DNA of 64,000 nucleotides from Acetobacter oeni (GTDB taxonomy: Bacteria; Pseudomonadota; Alphaproteobacteria; Acetobacterales; Acetobacteraceae), in assembly GCF_011516825.1 (NCBI RefSeq), contig NZ_WOTA01000009.1:1-64000 (forward strand). The letters run 5' to 3'. This document shows positions 1 through 8,872 of this stretch, one piece after another; positions within the stretch are counted from its first letter, which is position 1, and each line of letters starts with the position of its first letter. The notes beneath the pieces are model-generated. The model was not told the origin of the DNA. It did no database searches and saw only the letters and a program-made list of their open reading frames with translations. The translations under genes were made by a program, and so were the position numbers.

Positions 1-28
1 GCGCTCGGGTGATTTCAGTCCAGGCCAT
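1..28 (-). CDS. IS5-family transposase, first codons only (runs off left edge)
   Basis: Read on the minus strand, an ATG at 28 opens MAWTEITRA before the window ends. This opening resembles the start of IS5-family transposases common in acetic acid bacteria. An upstream inverted repeat, GGTTAT at 42-47 and ATAACC at 64-69, could belong to the element's outer end. Only nine codons are visible, so the call rests on resemblance of a short N-terminus and it cannot be told whether the gene is intact. Confidence 0.4.
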
Positions 29-284
29 CTTGATCTCATCAGGTTATCGCAAACCCATGAATCATAACCCGCTGAAATCACTCAACTCATTTTCGGTCAG
101 ACACTGAGAGAAAATCAAAGCCAGGTTCTGCTCTGCATCTGGCAGGTAAAGTTTTTTACTAAAACAGCAGAGAGCCCGCATCCCCTGCCAGGGTTCGGAA
201 CAGCGTTCCGACTGGCGACCTTTACAAAAAAGTCCTGCACCGGAAAAATTCCCGGGCAGGACTGCTGCGTGACGCACTCTGCTT
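29..284. other. Non-coding gap, probable IS end plus spacer
   Basis: This gap lies between the transposase start at the left edge and the stop of the VOC gene. It holds the short GGTTAT/ATAACC inverted repeat (42-69) and a segment near 185-215 that vaguely resembles the dispersed intergenic hairpin repeat seen elsewhere. The frames that stay open here have no recognisable protein. Confidence 0.4.
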
Positions 285-1271
285 TTACCGCCGGGATGTC
301 CACCGCGCTATGGTACCACCCGCCGGTGTAATGCCGTCGAACGACGTCATTTCCTCTCTCCACCGCTGCGGAGGGCCGTCGCCCCAGGGAACAAGCGACA
401 CGCCATCAGTCGAATCCCAGACATTCGGCTGGTCTTCCGGGTCCATGAACTGCATGGGAGGCAGGCCGAATTCGATCCTGTTGCCGTCCGGATCTCTGAA
501 ATAGGTAAAGATGCCGTTGGGAGGACCATGCCGCCCGGGACCATATTCGACATGACGACCATAGCCGAGATTGGCTGCGATATCGCAGGCACGGAACATG
601 GCCTGCAGATCCGATACAATGAAAGCGACATGATGCAGTCGCGGTCCGGCACCCTGTGCCAGCACCAGATCATGCGGGTTGTTTTTACGTGCGAGGAAGA
701 TGCTCAGAAGCTGCCCTGTATCGACATGCGTCGTGTATTTCGAAGGACGGAACCCGAGTGCCATGAACTTCTCCGCCGTTGCCCCGACATCCGGTATGAC
801 ACACTGGTAATGGTCGAGACGGAGCGCCCGTCCACCCTTCTGCGCCGGAAAATTATTGAGCAGGCGCGGCAGAACCGGCATCGATGAGCAAAGTTCGACA
901 GGCGGCGTCCCCTCGCCGAACGACGTCAGAAGCGTCAGCCCCTGATAAGGACGTTCTGCGAAGGTGGCCGTGCCTCCAGCCGCGAGAATGTGTTCCTGTG
1001 CACGATGAAGGTCATCTTCGGACGCCACGCGCATACCAACACATTCTGCGGCCGGCGCCGTATCACGCCTCTGCATGAGAACAACACTGTGATGGCAGGC
1101 CTCTTCTATTCCGCGCAGGTACACGGTGTCAGAATCCTGATCACTGATCACCAGCCCAAGTATTTCCGTGTAGAATCTGACACTTTTTTCCAGGTCGGTT
1201 ACAAAATACCGGACATGACTGGAGCGGGTAATATTGAACGGAGGATGTGTGACGACACTGGGTATGCTCAT
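285..1271 (-). CDS. VOC-family extradiol dioxygenase-like protein
   Basis: This 328-residue protein has the two-module fold of type I extradiol ring-cleavage dioxygenases. The first VOC module covers about residues 18-130 and the second about 150-272. The usual 2-His-1-carboxylate iron site can be placed in the second module: H154 (LRLDHYQ), H213 or H214 (RLHHVAF) and E267 (DGNRIEF). The family opens catecholic rings, for example catechol or homoprotocatechuate, so the enzyme is inferred to be cytosolic and aromatic-degrading. No other aromatic-pathway gene is adjacent, so the substrate is unknown. The ATG start at 1271 precedes the first VOC strand by a normal distance. The residues about 275-328 form an extra proline-rich tail. 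Confidence 0.75.
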   Translation of the reverse strand: MSIPSVVTHPPFNITRSSHVRYFVTDLEKSVRFYTEILGLVISDQDSDTVYLRGIEEACHHSVVLMQRRDTAPAAECVGMRVASEDDLHRAQEHILAAGGTATFAERPYQGLTLLTSFGEGTPPVELCSSMPVLPRLLNNFPAQKGGRALRLDHYQCVIPDVGATAEKFMALGFRPSKYTTHVDTGQLLSIFLARKNNPHDLVLAQGAGPRLHHVAFIVSDLQAMFRACDIAANLGYGRHVEYGPGRHGPPNGIFTYFRDPDGNRIEFGLPPMQFMDPEDQPNVWDSTDGVSLVPWGDGPPQRWREEMTSFDGITPAGGTIARWTSRR

Positions 1272-1759
1272 GAATACCTCTGAATTTCGATAAGGGCGTG
1301 CATCACAGAGGCTATCGTGAAGTATGACCTGATACTCTTCTGATAGTTACGCCTGCAGGACATCGCCGCTTTCGTTTCACCCTTTCGTCAGGGTACCAGT
1401 CACACCCCTAGACCTTCTGCGCCGCGCAAGGGACATTCGTTCTGATACGGGGGAAATAGGAAAAACGTCGGAAGATGAAAGACATAAAGCGCGCGGGCAG
1501 AAGGGACGCCCGGCTTTTCGTCCCTGCTGCTAAGAACCTGTCATGACAGGCACTGCCGGCGATTTTCGGCGGCGCGAATGCGGACGGACTTCCAGGTTCC
1601 GCAGCTGCTCGCCCTCCCGGGCAAACAGACCGGACGGAAGTGTACAAAGTCCAGTTCCGGAAACCGTTCACAACAGATTTTTCATCGTCTTTGATGCAGA
1701 TCGCTTGCCGCCCCCTGCGCCTGTGCTATGCGTGCGCCCGCGGAGGACGCTGACATATT
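1272..1759. other. Divergent intergenic region
   Basis: This 488-base gap separates the minus-strand VOC gene from the plus-strand YVTN gene, so both promoters should lie here. The only clear signal is a CGGAGGA ribosome binding site at 1740-1746. No small gene, tRNA or strong hairpin was recognised. Confidence 0.5.
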
Positions 1760-2956
1760 ATGACGAAAAACAAATTTCTCACCGGGGCCGCCATGGCAGG
1801 CCTTCTCGGTATCTGCTCTCTGGCCCCTGTCCATGCCCAGACACCCGAACCCACAGCGGCGCCCGCCGCGGCCGGCGCGATTCAGACCATCCCCGGCATG
1901 CCCCCGGTCATCAATCCGAACAACATCTATTCGGAAGCGCGCCCGGACAACATCGCGCCGGAAGTCGCCAAAGACCCGGCCCGGATTTATGTGCCGAACC
2001 TGCGCTCGAACGATGTCTACGTGATCGACCCGGCCACCATGAGCGTCGTGGACCGCTTCCCCGTCGGACGCAGCCCGCAGCACGTCGTCCCGTCCTGGGA
2101 TCTGCGCACCCTCTGGGCAACCAATAACGCCGAAGGCACCACCCAGGGCAGCCTGACGCCAATCGACCCGCGCACCGGTAAACCCGGCCCGGCCGTCCCG
2201 GTCGACGATCCGTACAATATGTATTTCACACCGGACGGCAAATCGGCGATCGTCGTGGCCGAAGCCCGCAAGCGCCTCGATTTCCGTGACCCGCACACCA
2301 TGGCGATGCAAGGCTCGGTCGAAGCGCCGGAATGTCGCGGCATCAACCACGCCGCCTTCTCCATTGATGGCCGCTACGCAATCTTCACCTGCGAATTCGG
2401 CGGCATGGTCGCCAAGGTCGATACCGTCAACCACCAGATTCTCGGCTACCTGAAGCTCTCCACCGGCGGCATGCCCCAGGATATCCTGGTCGCCCCGAAC
2501 GGCCGGACCTTCTACGTCGCCGACATGCACGCGGACGGCGTCTTCATCCTCGACGGCGATACTTTTAAAGAGACAGGCTTCATCCATACCGGCGTCGGCA
2601 CGCACGGCATCTATCCGAGCCGGGATGACACCGTCATGTATGTCGCGAATCGCGGATCGCATAAGGTCCACGGCCCGCGTCACAGTAAAGACGGCAGCGT
2701 TTCAGTCGTCGATTTCGCCACGAACCGGGTCATCAGAACCTGGCCGGTCCCCGGTGGCGGCAGCCCCGATATGGGTAATGTCAGCGCCGATGGAAAACTT
2801 CTGTGGCTGTCCGGTCGCTTCGACGATGTCGTCTACGCCATCGACACCGCGACAGGTTCCATGAAAAGTATCCCCGTCGGCGCCGAGCCGCACGGTCTCA
2901 CCGTCTGGCCACAGCCGGGCCGCTACTCGGTCGGGCATACCGGGATCATGCGCTGA
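1760..2956 (+). CDS. Secreted YVTN-family beta-propeller protein
   Basis: This 398-residue protein starts with a typical Sec signal peptide (basic MTKNK, a hydrophobic stretch, cleavage after VHA near residue 26). The rest is built from YVTN/YncE-type blades of the form 'VYVPNLRSNDVYVIDPATM', followed by 'VVDRFPVGRSPQHV'. The repeated aligned units of about 40-45 residues predict a seven-bladed periplasmic propeller. Such proteins are often found near PQQ- or cytochrome-linked enzymes as scaffolds or binding modules, but no enzyme lies next to it here, so its role is unknown. The CGGAGGA ribosome binding site fixes the ATG at 1760. The segment after the last blade ends abruptly at GIMR. Confidence 0.8.
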   Translation: MTKNKFLTGAAMAGLLGICSLAPVHAQTPEPTAAPAAAGAIQTIPGMPPVINPNNIYSEARPDNIAPEVAKDPARIYVPNLRSNDVYVIDPATMSVVDRFPVGRSPQHVVPSWDLRTLWATNNAEGTTQGSLTPIDPRTGKPGPAVPVDDPYNMYFTPDGKSAIVVAEARKRLDFRDPHTMAMQGSVEAPECRGINHAAFSIDGRYAIFTCEFGGMVAKVDTVNHQILGYLKLSTGGMPQDILVAPNGRTFYVADMHADGVFILDGDTFKETGFIHTGVGTHGIYPSRDDTVMYVANRGSHKVHGPRHSKDGSVSVVDFATNRVIRTWPVPGGGSPDMGNVSADGKLLWLSGRFDDVVYAIDTATGSMKSIPVGAEPHGLTVWPQPGRYSVGHTGIMR

Positions 2957-3097
2957 CAGAGACGAACGGAGGCAGAGCTTCACGGCTCTGTCCCGAACCC
3001 CCGGTTAAAAACACGCGCCACATGGCGAGCGTTTGACCGGCGGTCATATCCATGCCTCCCTGTAAGCCATATTCACACAGGCACAGGGAGGTCAGTC

Positions 3098-3541
3098 ATG
3101 GCGCAGTTGTCGATCGGCGATCATGTATCGGACCTCAAAGGGGCGCACGAAGGTAAGCTGGTCGATATCGACGGCCCGACCGGCTACGTGCTGCAAGGCA
3201 ACGGCGTGGAAGTCGAATTCCCCCTGAGCCAGCTGAAACCTTACGAACCCCCGAAAATCGCGGCAATACGCACCTTGTCAGGCCCCCTCCGCGACAAACT
3301 CCTGACCCCGTCGCAGAAAACTCTTCTGGCATCCGTCCCGGCGACCCTTCTCGCAGCCATCGCCAGAAGCTACGACACCGGCGGCGCGGAGCTCGGATCG
3401 CGCCCGGTCTTCGCCGCGCTCCCGGATTCGAAACGGCTGGACGTCATCCGTATCTACCTGCCGACACTGCCGCCGCGCATTCTCGCGCCGCATATGAATC
3501 TGGTTGTCGCCATGCGCGATATCGGGAAACAATCTTCATAA
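3098..3541 (+). CDS. Conserved-looking hypothetical protein with KOW-like N-terminus
   Basis: This 147-residue protein of unknown function is probably cytosolic, since no signal peptide or membrane segment is visible. The first 45 residues (LSIGDHVSDLKGAHEGKLV, then VDIDGPTGYVLQ) look like a small beta-barrel of the KOW/SH3 type, which often binds nucleic acid or protein. The remaining part is alpha-helical with a proline-rich link. A good AGGGAGG ribosome binding site lies at 3086-3092, just before the ATG. It stands alone between the YVTN gene and the ferredoxin reductase gene. I do not recognise a named family for the C-terminal part. Confidence 0.7.
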   Translation: MAQLSIGDHVSDLKGAHEGKLVDIDGPTGYVLQGNGVEVEFPLSQLKPYEPPKIAAIRTLSGPLRDKLLTPSQKTLLASVPATLLAAIARSYDTGGAELGSRPVFAALPDSKRLDVIRIYLPTLPPRILAPHMNLVVAMRDIGKQSS

Positions 3542-3797
3542 ATCCCCCTGGCGAAATGAGGTGCCAACGACACCCGCTCTCCCTGAACCACTGGCTTCGT
3601 CCGTGATTTGTCCCGGCCTCGCAGCAGATTCGCGAAAATAATTGCTGGTATAAGCCCGCTCTTGCCCTTAAAAACGCCTGCCAAATCGCCCGGCAACCCG
3701 GCGCGCGCCCGCTGAGCAGGTAACTGATGGCCAGACAGCCACCTGTTTTCAGTTTCTTTTGCAGGCGTCACGCCCTTAAAACGGAGACTTCACGGCC
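3542..3797. other. Intergenic gap before fpr
   Basis: The gap has no recognisable gene. It is pyrimidine-rich and should hold the fpr promoter; ACGGAGA at 3780-3786 is the probable fpr ribosome binding site. Confidence 0.4.
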
Positions 3798-4676
3798 ATG
3801 TCCGAAACGCTGACACGCCTTGCCCCCGATCTGGCCCCCTCCGGCCTGCTGCCAGTCGAAGGTCAGGAAGGCGTGTGGCATCTCGCGCAACCCACGAAGG
3901 ACTACCCGCACCTCTATCCGGCCACAGTTCTCACCGTTCACCACTGGACGGACCGCCTGTTCAGCTTCACCACAACGCGTGATCCGGCGCTCCGTTTCGA
4001 AAACGGCCAGTTTGCAATGATCGGCATCGAGGTCGAGGGCAAGCCGCTGCTCCGCGCCTACTCCATCGCTTCCGCAAACTACGAAGAGCACATGGAGTTC
4101 CTCTCCATCGCCGTGCCGGACGGCCCGCTCACCTCGCGCCTGCGTCACGTCAAGGTCGGTGATACCGTCCTGATCGGCCGTAAGCCCGTCGGAACCCTGC
4201 TGCTCGACAACCTCCGCCCGGGCCGTAACCTCTATTTCCTCTCCACCGGCACCGGCCTGGCACCGTTCATGAGCCTCATCCGCGACCCGGAATGCTATGA
4301 GCGTTACGACAACGTCATCCTGACCCACACCGTGCGGATCAAAAACGAACTCGCCTATCGTAAATACATCCGCGAAGACCTGCGCGAGCACGAATTCCTC
4401 GGCGAGATGATCGGGCCGAAACTGCGCTATTACCCGGCCGTCACCCGTGAAGAGTTTGAAGTCTCGGACCGCATCACGACCCTGATCGAAAACGGCAAAA
4501 TCTTCCGTGACCTCAATATCCCGGAAATCGACCCTGAACATGACCGCGTGATGATCTGCGGGTCGCCGGAAATGCTGGCCGATACCGAAAAACTTCTGGA
4601 ATCCCGTGGCTTCGACGAGGGCAACAATTCGCGTCCCGGCGCCTATGTCGTTGAAAAGGCGTTCGCTGAGCGCTGA
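3798..4676 (+). CDS. fpr: Ferredoxin--NADP(+) reductase
   Basis: This 292-residue flavoenzyme moves electrons between NADPH and ferredoxin or flavodoxin in the cytosol. The FAD-binding barrel carries the RAYSIAS motif (residues 86-92), and the NADP-binding half starts with STGTGLAPF (149-157). A later CGSPEM motif and the short C-terminal VEKAFAER tail fit the bacterial subclass I enzymes. The N-terminus is about 30 residues longer than the E. coli protein, as in several alphaproteobacteria. The ATG at 3798 has an upstream ACGGAGA. The next gene in the same direction encodes glutathione reductase, so the pair may serve NADPH-linked redox balance. A strong hairpin lies between them. Confidence 0.92.
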   Translation: MSETLTRLAPDLAPSGLLPVEGQEGVWHLAQPTKDYPHLYPATVLTVHHWTDRLFSFTTTRDPALRFENGQFAMIGIEVEGKPLLRAYSIASANYEEHMEFLSIAVPDGPLTSRLRHVKVGDTVLIGRKPVGTLLLDNLRPGRNLYFLSTGTGLAPFMSLIRDPECYERYDNVILTHTVRIKNELAYRKYIREDLREHEFLGEMIGPKLRYYPAVTREEFEVSDRITTLIENGKIFRDLNIPEIDPEHDRVMICGSPEMLADTEKLLESRGFDEGNNSRPGAYVVEKAFAER

Positions 4677-4679
4677 GAT

Positions 4680-4795
4680 GTTCAGGGCTCTGTCCTGAGC
4701 CCGCCGGAGATCGCACGTCTCCGGAAACCGTTTACGCAAATAAATCATGGCGCGGGGACCAGCGGTCCCCGCCAGCTCCGGGCAGAGTGACCCGG
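4680..4795 (+). repeat. Composite intergenic hairpin repeat, copy between fpr and gor
   Basis: Two palindromic modules follow the fpr stop. The first pairs CAGGGCTCTGTCCTG-type arms and CCGGAGA/TCTCCGG arms (about 4684-4730). The second is a perfect 9-bp stem, GCGGGGACC at 4752-4760 and GGTCCCCGC at 4764-4772, with an AGC loop. Diverged copies in either orientation occur near 22.6, 31.85, 49.6 and 50.6 kb. It may also act as an attenuator or processing site between the two genes. Confidence 0.6.
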
Positions 4796-4830
4796 ATCAG
4801 AATGACCCTGAATAACGCTCCGGAGAGAAG

Positions 4831-6228
4831 ATGTCCGACAAGAAGCCCTGTGACGTCGATCTCCTGGTTATCGGCGCCGGGTCCGGCGGCGTTCGCTGCG
4901 CCCGAATCGCCGCCGGCCACGGCGCCCGCGTCGCCGTGGCGGAAGGGCGTCACTGGGGCGGAACCTGCGTCAATCTTGGCTGCGTGCCGAAAAAACTCAT
5001 GGTCCAGGCCAGTGAATACGGGGATTACGTCGCTGACAGCCACGGCTTCGGCTGGAACACCGAACCCGGCACGTTCGACTGGGCAAAGCTGATCGCCGCG
5101 AAAGACCGCGAGATCCACCGCCTGAACGGCATCTACGTCTCAATGCTGGAAAAAGCCGGCGTCCGCCTGCTCACCGGCCACGCCCGTTTCGAAGACGCCC
5201 ACACAATCGTCACAACGCCCACCGGCCTCGATCCCAAAGCGAAACCGGAGCGGATCACCGCCGAACGCATCGTCATCGCCACCGGTTCCGCGCCGACCAG
5301 ACTGCCGATCGTCGGCGCTGATCTGGCCATCACCTCCGATGAGGTCTTCAGCCTGCCCGCGCTGCCCCGCCGCGTCTGCATCATCGGCGCCGGCTATATC
5401 GGCATCGAATTCGCCGGTATTTTCGCCGGCCTGGGCGCGAGCGTCGATCTCGTCTATCGCCAGGACCTGCCCCTGCGCGGCTTCGATGAGGATCTCCGTA
5501 CCGCCCTGCATGAGGCCATCGGCCAGCGCGGCATCACGCAGCACGAAAAAACCAGCCCGACCCGGATCGAGTGTGATGGCGATGCGTTCACCGTCACACT
5601 CGATAACGGCAACCGGCTCACAGCGGACTGCGTGCTGATGGCCACCGGACGCCACCCGAAGACCGAAAAACTCGGCCTGGAAACCACCCGAATCCGTACA
5701 ACAGAAGACGGCCGCATCGAGATAGACCGGCACTTCGAGGCCACACAGCCCGGCATCTTCGCCATCGGTGACGTCACCAACCGCCTGAACCTCACCCCGG
5801 TCGCCATTGCCGAGGGCCACATCCTCGCCGATCGCCTCTATGCCGACCGGTCCCGCGAGTGGTCCTTCGACACCACCCCGAAAGCCGTGTTCTTCACCCC
5901 GCCTCTTGCCAGCGTCGGCCTCACCGAAACCGAAGCCGCCGAACGGGGCACAACCGACATTTACCTCTCGAAATTCCGCCCGATGCGCCACACGCTGAGC
6001 GGCCGCGAGCGACGTACCCTCATGAAACTCGTGGTCGATCAGGCCACGCAGAAGATCGTCGGCGCCCATATGATCGGCGAGGACGCGCCCGAACTGATGC
6101 AGGGCCTCGCCATCGCCGTCACCGCCGGACTGCGCAAAGCCGATTTCGACCGCACCATCGGCATTCACCCGACATCAGGCGAGGAATTTGTCACCATGCG
6201 CACGAGAACACGCGTGTCCGGCGACTGA
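4831..6228 (+). CDS. gor: Glutathione-disulfide reductase
   Basis: This 465-residue protein reduces oxidised glutathione with NADPH. It shows the FAD dinucleotide-binding GAGSGG (15-20), the redox-active disulfide in GGTCVNLGCVPKK (C46 and C51), the NADPH-binding GAGYIGIEFAG, the second FAD motif ending in AIGDVTNR, and the C-terminal HPTSGEEF in which H446 and E451 form the acid-base pair. The length is that of bacterial glutathione reductases. The HPTSGEEF form separates it from lipoamide dehydrogenase (HAHPT) and mercuric reductase. The ATG at 4831 follows a CCGGAGAGAAG ribosome binding site. It probably forms a redox pair with the upstream ferredoxin reductase. Confidence 0.92.
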   Translation: MSDKKPCDVDLLVIGAGSGGVRCARIAAGHGARVAVAEGRHWGGTCVNLGCVPKKLMVQASEYGDYVADSHGFGWNTEPGTFDWAKLIAAKDREIHRLNGIYVSMLEKAGVRLLTGHARFEDAHTIVTTPTGLDPKAKPERITAERIVIATGSAPTRLPIVGADLAITSDEVFSLPALPRRVCIIGAGYIGIEFAGIFAGLGASVDLVYRQDLPLRGFDEDLRTALHEAIGQRGITQHEKTSPTRIECDGDAFTVTLDNGNRLTADCVLMATGRHPKTEKLGLETTRIRTTEDGRIEIDRHFEATQPGIFAIGDVTNRLNLTPVAIAEGHILADRLYADRSREWSFDTTPKAVFFTPPLASVGLTETEAAERGTTDIYLSKFRPMRHTLSGRERRTLMKLVVDQATQKIVGAHMIGEDAPELMQGLAIAVTAGLRKADFDRTIGIHPTSGEEFVTMRTRTRVSGD

Positions 6229-6528
6229 AAAGCAGGTTTCCGCTCAGAAGCCTCCGGCCGCCGCGCCCGAAAGACCACCACCGGCACCGCAAAACATCAG
6301 TAAAATGAACAAGGTCCGCTCTCGGGGCTTGAGCGTTTCGTTTCGGATAAGCTACGTAAAGGATGAAGATTTTGTCAGGTCGTCGCGCGACCGGCGGGAT
6401 CAGCGCCAGACGCTCCGTGCCTGTTTTTGTCTCCCGGCCTCATAACCGGCAGAGACGCCGGCATCGGCGCGTTCCGTTCTGATCCTCCGGCACGCGGATG
6501 TTAATGGGGCAGGGGGCTACAGGCGTTA
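6229..6528. other. Intergenic gap before amtB
   Basis: These 300 bases contain no recognisable gene. In particular there is no glnK, the PII gene that usually precedes amtB. No clear sigma54 -24/-12 element was found by eye. Confidence 0.4.
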
Positions 6529-7947
6529 ATGGATATTCAGTTCTCCACGTTTGCTGGGCGGGGCCCGCGGCAGGCCGCCGGGACACCGCCGCTCCCCGGT
6601 ACGAAAATACTCAGCGCCGTCGCAGCCGTGGTCGCCGGAGTCACAGCAGCTCTCCCCGCTCATGCCGCCGACGCAGCCCCGGCAATCGACAGCGGCGATA
6701 CCGCCTGGATGCTGGTCAGCGTTGCCCTCGTTCTGATGATGACCATTCCCGGACTGGCCCTCTTTTACGCCGGTATGGTGCGCAAGAAGAACGTGCTGTC
6801 CACCGTCATGCAGAGCTTCGCCATCTGCTGCATCATCACCATCGTCTGGATGATCGCCGGCTACTCGCTCGCCTTCACGACCGGCACACCTTATATAGGC
6901 GGCCTGTCGAAAGCCTTCCTCGCGACCATCGGCGACCATATCTCCAGAGGCGCCGATATTGGCTTCACTCTCGGCGCCGACTCCCCGAACCCGACGGTCA
7001 TGACCATCCCCGAGAGCGTCTTCATGACGTTCCAGATGACCTTCGCCATCATTACCCCGGCCCTGATCGCCGGCGCCTACGCCGAACGCATGAAATTCTC
7101 GGCCATGTGCGTTTTCACCATCCTCTGGTCGCTGCTGGTCTACGCCCCCGTCGCGCACTGGGTCTGGAGCCCGGTCGGCTGGCTCATGGGCCTCGGCACG
7201 CTCGACTTCGCCGGCGGCACCGTCGTGCATATCAACGCCGGTATCGCCGGCCTCGTCTGCGCCATCGTTCTTGGCAGACGTCGCGGCCTCGGCACGGATG
7301 ACATGGCGCCCTTCAACCTGACCTACGCCGTCATTGGAGCATCCCTGCTCTGGGTCGGCTGGTTCGGCTTCAACGCCGGGTCCGCCGTCGGCGCCAACGG
7401 TCGCGCGGGCATGGCCATGGCCACGACCCAGATCGCCGCCGCCGCCGCGGGCGTCGCCTGGATGCTCGCCGAATGGGCGCGCACGGGCAAGCCAACCGTC
7501 CTGGGCATCATCTCCGGCGCCGTCGGCGGTCTGGTCGCCATAACCCCCGCTGCTGGTTTCGTGCTGCCGGGCGGCGCTCTGATCATCGGCCTCATCACCG
7601 GCGTCGTCTGCTACTGGAGCGCGACCACGCTTAAACATATATTCAAATATGATGACAGCCTCGATGCCTTCGGCGTGCATGGCGTCGGCGGAATCGTCGG
7701 TGCACTGCTGACCGGCGTCCTCGCTTACGGCCCGCTCTCCGCCACCGACGCAAATCCGGGCGGATCGCCCGGCTCGTTCCACCAGCTGATCGTGCAGGCC
7801 GAAGCCGTCGGCGTCACCATCATCTGGTGCGGTGTCATGACCTTCATTCTGCTGAAGATCGTCGATGCAGTGATCGGCCTGCGTGTTTCGGCCGAAGCCG
7901 AGCAGGAAGGCCTGGATGTCGCGCTTCATGGCGAGCGCATTTCATAA
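6529..7947 (+). CDS. amtB: Ammonium transporter
   Basis: This 472-residue inner-membrane channel of the Amt/Mep/Rh family conducts ammonium. An N-terminal cleavable-looking signal (hydrophobic stretch ending AHAADA near residue 47) precedes the usual eleven membrane helices. The family signatures are present: FYAGMVRKKN near the first helices, the pore histidine in GGTVVHINAG, and the second pore histidine in FGVHGVGGIVG. The C-terminal cytosolic tail (RVSAEAEQEGLD) matches the region that contacts PII proteins. No glnK is adjacent, so the partner would have to be encoded elsewhere. The coding sequence is followed by two strong hairpins. Confidence 0.93.
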   Translation: MDIQFSTFAGRGPRQAAGTPPLPGTKILSAVAAVVAGVTAALPAHAADAAPAIDSGDTAWMLVSVALVLMMTIPGLALFYAGMVRKKNVLSTVMQSFAICCIITIVWMIAGYSLAFTTGTPYIGGLSKAFLATIGDHISRGADIGFTLGADSPNPTVMTIPESVFMTFQMTFAIITPALIAGAYAERMKFSAMCVFTILWSLLVYAPVAHWVWSPVGWLMGLGTLDFAGGTVVHINAGIAGLVCAIVLGRRRGLGTDDMAPFNLTYAVIGASLLWVGWFGFNAGSAVGANGRAGMAMATTQIAAAAAGVAWMLAEWARTGKPTVLGIISGAVGGLVAITPAAGFVLPGGALIIGLITGVVCYWSATTLKHIFKYDDSLDAFGVHGVGGIVGALLTGVLAYGPLSATDANPGGSPGSFHQLIVQAEAVGVTIIWCGVMTFILLKIVDAVIGLRVSAEAEQEGLDVALHGERIS

Positions 7948-7978
7948 CGACCAGCGATTCGCTGTCGTCAGTCGTCCG

Positions 7979-8057
7979 GAGGCCGGGTTCCGTAACCCGG
8001 CCTCTGTCATGTCCGGCAGTCGCGTTATAGAGTCCGTCCGGGCACTGTTGCCCGGAC
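7979..8057 (+). terminator. Tandem hairpins downstream of amtB
   Basis: The first is a perfect 11-bp stem, GAGGCCGGGTT (7979-7989) and AACCCGGCCTC (7994-8004), with a four-base loop. The second is GTCCGGGCA (8036-8044) and TGCCCGGAC (8049-8057). Neither is followed by a U-run, so they could be RNA-stabilising hairpins rather than classical intrinsic terminators. Confidence 0.55.
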
Positions 8058-8141
8058 GTCCCGCCTCTCAGGAGGCCTGAAATACAGAGTGCCGCGCCCG
8101 CCAGGCATGGACGGGACACTCATGAAGATAAAGGATAGCTG

Positions 8142-8633
8142 ATGGGCTTCATTCGTTCGGCGCGTGCCATGGCCACGTCCCTCGCCGTGCTCGCAGGCAG
8201 CGCCGCCTGGATCGGTTCCGCGGAGATCGCTCACGCGATGACTGCTAAAGAGTGCCACGCGAAATTCACCGAATCGCGAAAAGCCGGTACCCTGACCTCC
8301 GGTCAGACCTATAAAGAGTTCAAGACCGCACAGTGCTCCGGAGCCGAGGCCGAGGCAGACGACTCCGCCCCGGCCACAGCCACGCCGGCAGCGCCTGCGG
8401 CGACCCCCGCCGCCACGAAAGAGACCGCCAGCCCGGTTTCATCCGGAAATGCTGTATTTCCGGGGCAGGTTTCTTCAAAATATTCATCACTGAGCGCCGG
8501 CGCGGCCCGTCGCAAAACATGCCTCGACCAGTATCACGCCAACAAGGCAAACGGCGGCAATGGCGGTCTGACATGGATTAAAAAAGGCGGTGGCTATTAC
8601 AGCCTCTGCAATAAGCGCCTGAAAAGTCAGTAA
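8142..8633 (+). CDS. Secreted small protein with cysteine-bounded repeats
   Basis: This 163-residue protein has a Sec signal peptide (MGFIRSARAMATSLAVLAG, ending at AHA near residue 32). The mature part begins with a module reading ECHAKFTESRKAGTL, then YKEFKTAQC. A low-complexity Ala/Pro/Thr linker follows, then a second cysteine-bounded module (KTCLDQYHANKANGG, ending in LCNKRL). This ECxxKF...C arrangement resembles small PsiF-like secreted proteins of alphaproteobacteria whose function is not established. It is inferred to be periplasmic or secreted. It stands alone and is followed by a good terminator. The name of the family is uncertain. Confidence 0.65.
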   Translation: MGFIRSARAMATSLAVLAGSAAWIGSAEIAHAMTAKECHAKFTESRKAGTLTSGQTYKEFKTAQCSGAEAEADDSAPATATPAAPAATPAATKETASPVSSGNAVFPGQVSSKYSSLSAGAARRKTCLDQYHANKANGGNGGLTWIKKGGGYYSLCNKRLKSQ

Positions 8634-8658
8634 TGTTTTACTGATAGAGTATCTTATG

Positions 8659-8699
8659 ACGGCCGTGCCCGGATCTTTTCCGGCGCGGCCGTTTTTTTA
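8659..8699 (+). terminator. Intrinsic terminator
   Basis: The outer stem ACGGCCG (8659-8665) pairs with CGGCCGT (8686-8692), with further inner CCGGA/TCCGG pairing, and runs straight into seven T residues. This is a textbook rho-independent terminator for the small secreted protein gene. Confidence 0.85.
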
Positions 8700-8872
8700 T
8701 TCCGGAGCTTCCCGCCAGCCCGACAGCCAGGGGCTGGAGACACCAATTATGAACACATAGAAACCATTGTATCCGAAAAATTAGTGATTTGTCCGAAGAA
8801 TAAGACCCGAAATCAATTCACAGGACATTCGGCCAAAAATGGCCGGGTGTGATTTTCGGGAGCATCGAAAAC

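Noticed and set aside
62..363. Short minus-strand frames near the left edge
   Set aside because: No family, and the sequence looks like an IS end and repeat debris.
6526..7929. 467-residue open frame on the minus strand opposite amtB
   Set aside because: It is a Gly/Asp/Ala-rich mirror of the amtB codons with no domain; amtB on the plus strand is unmistakable.
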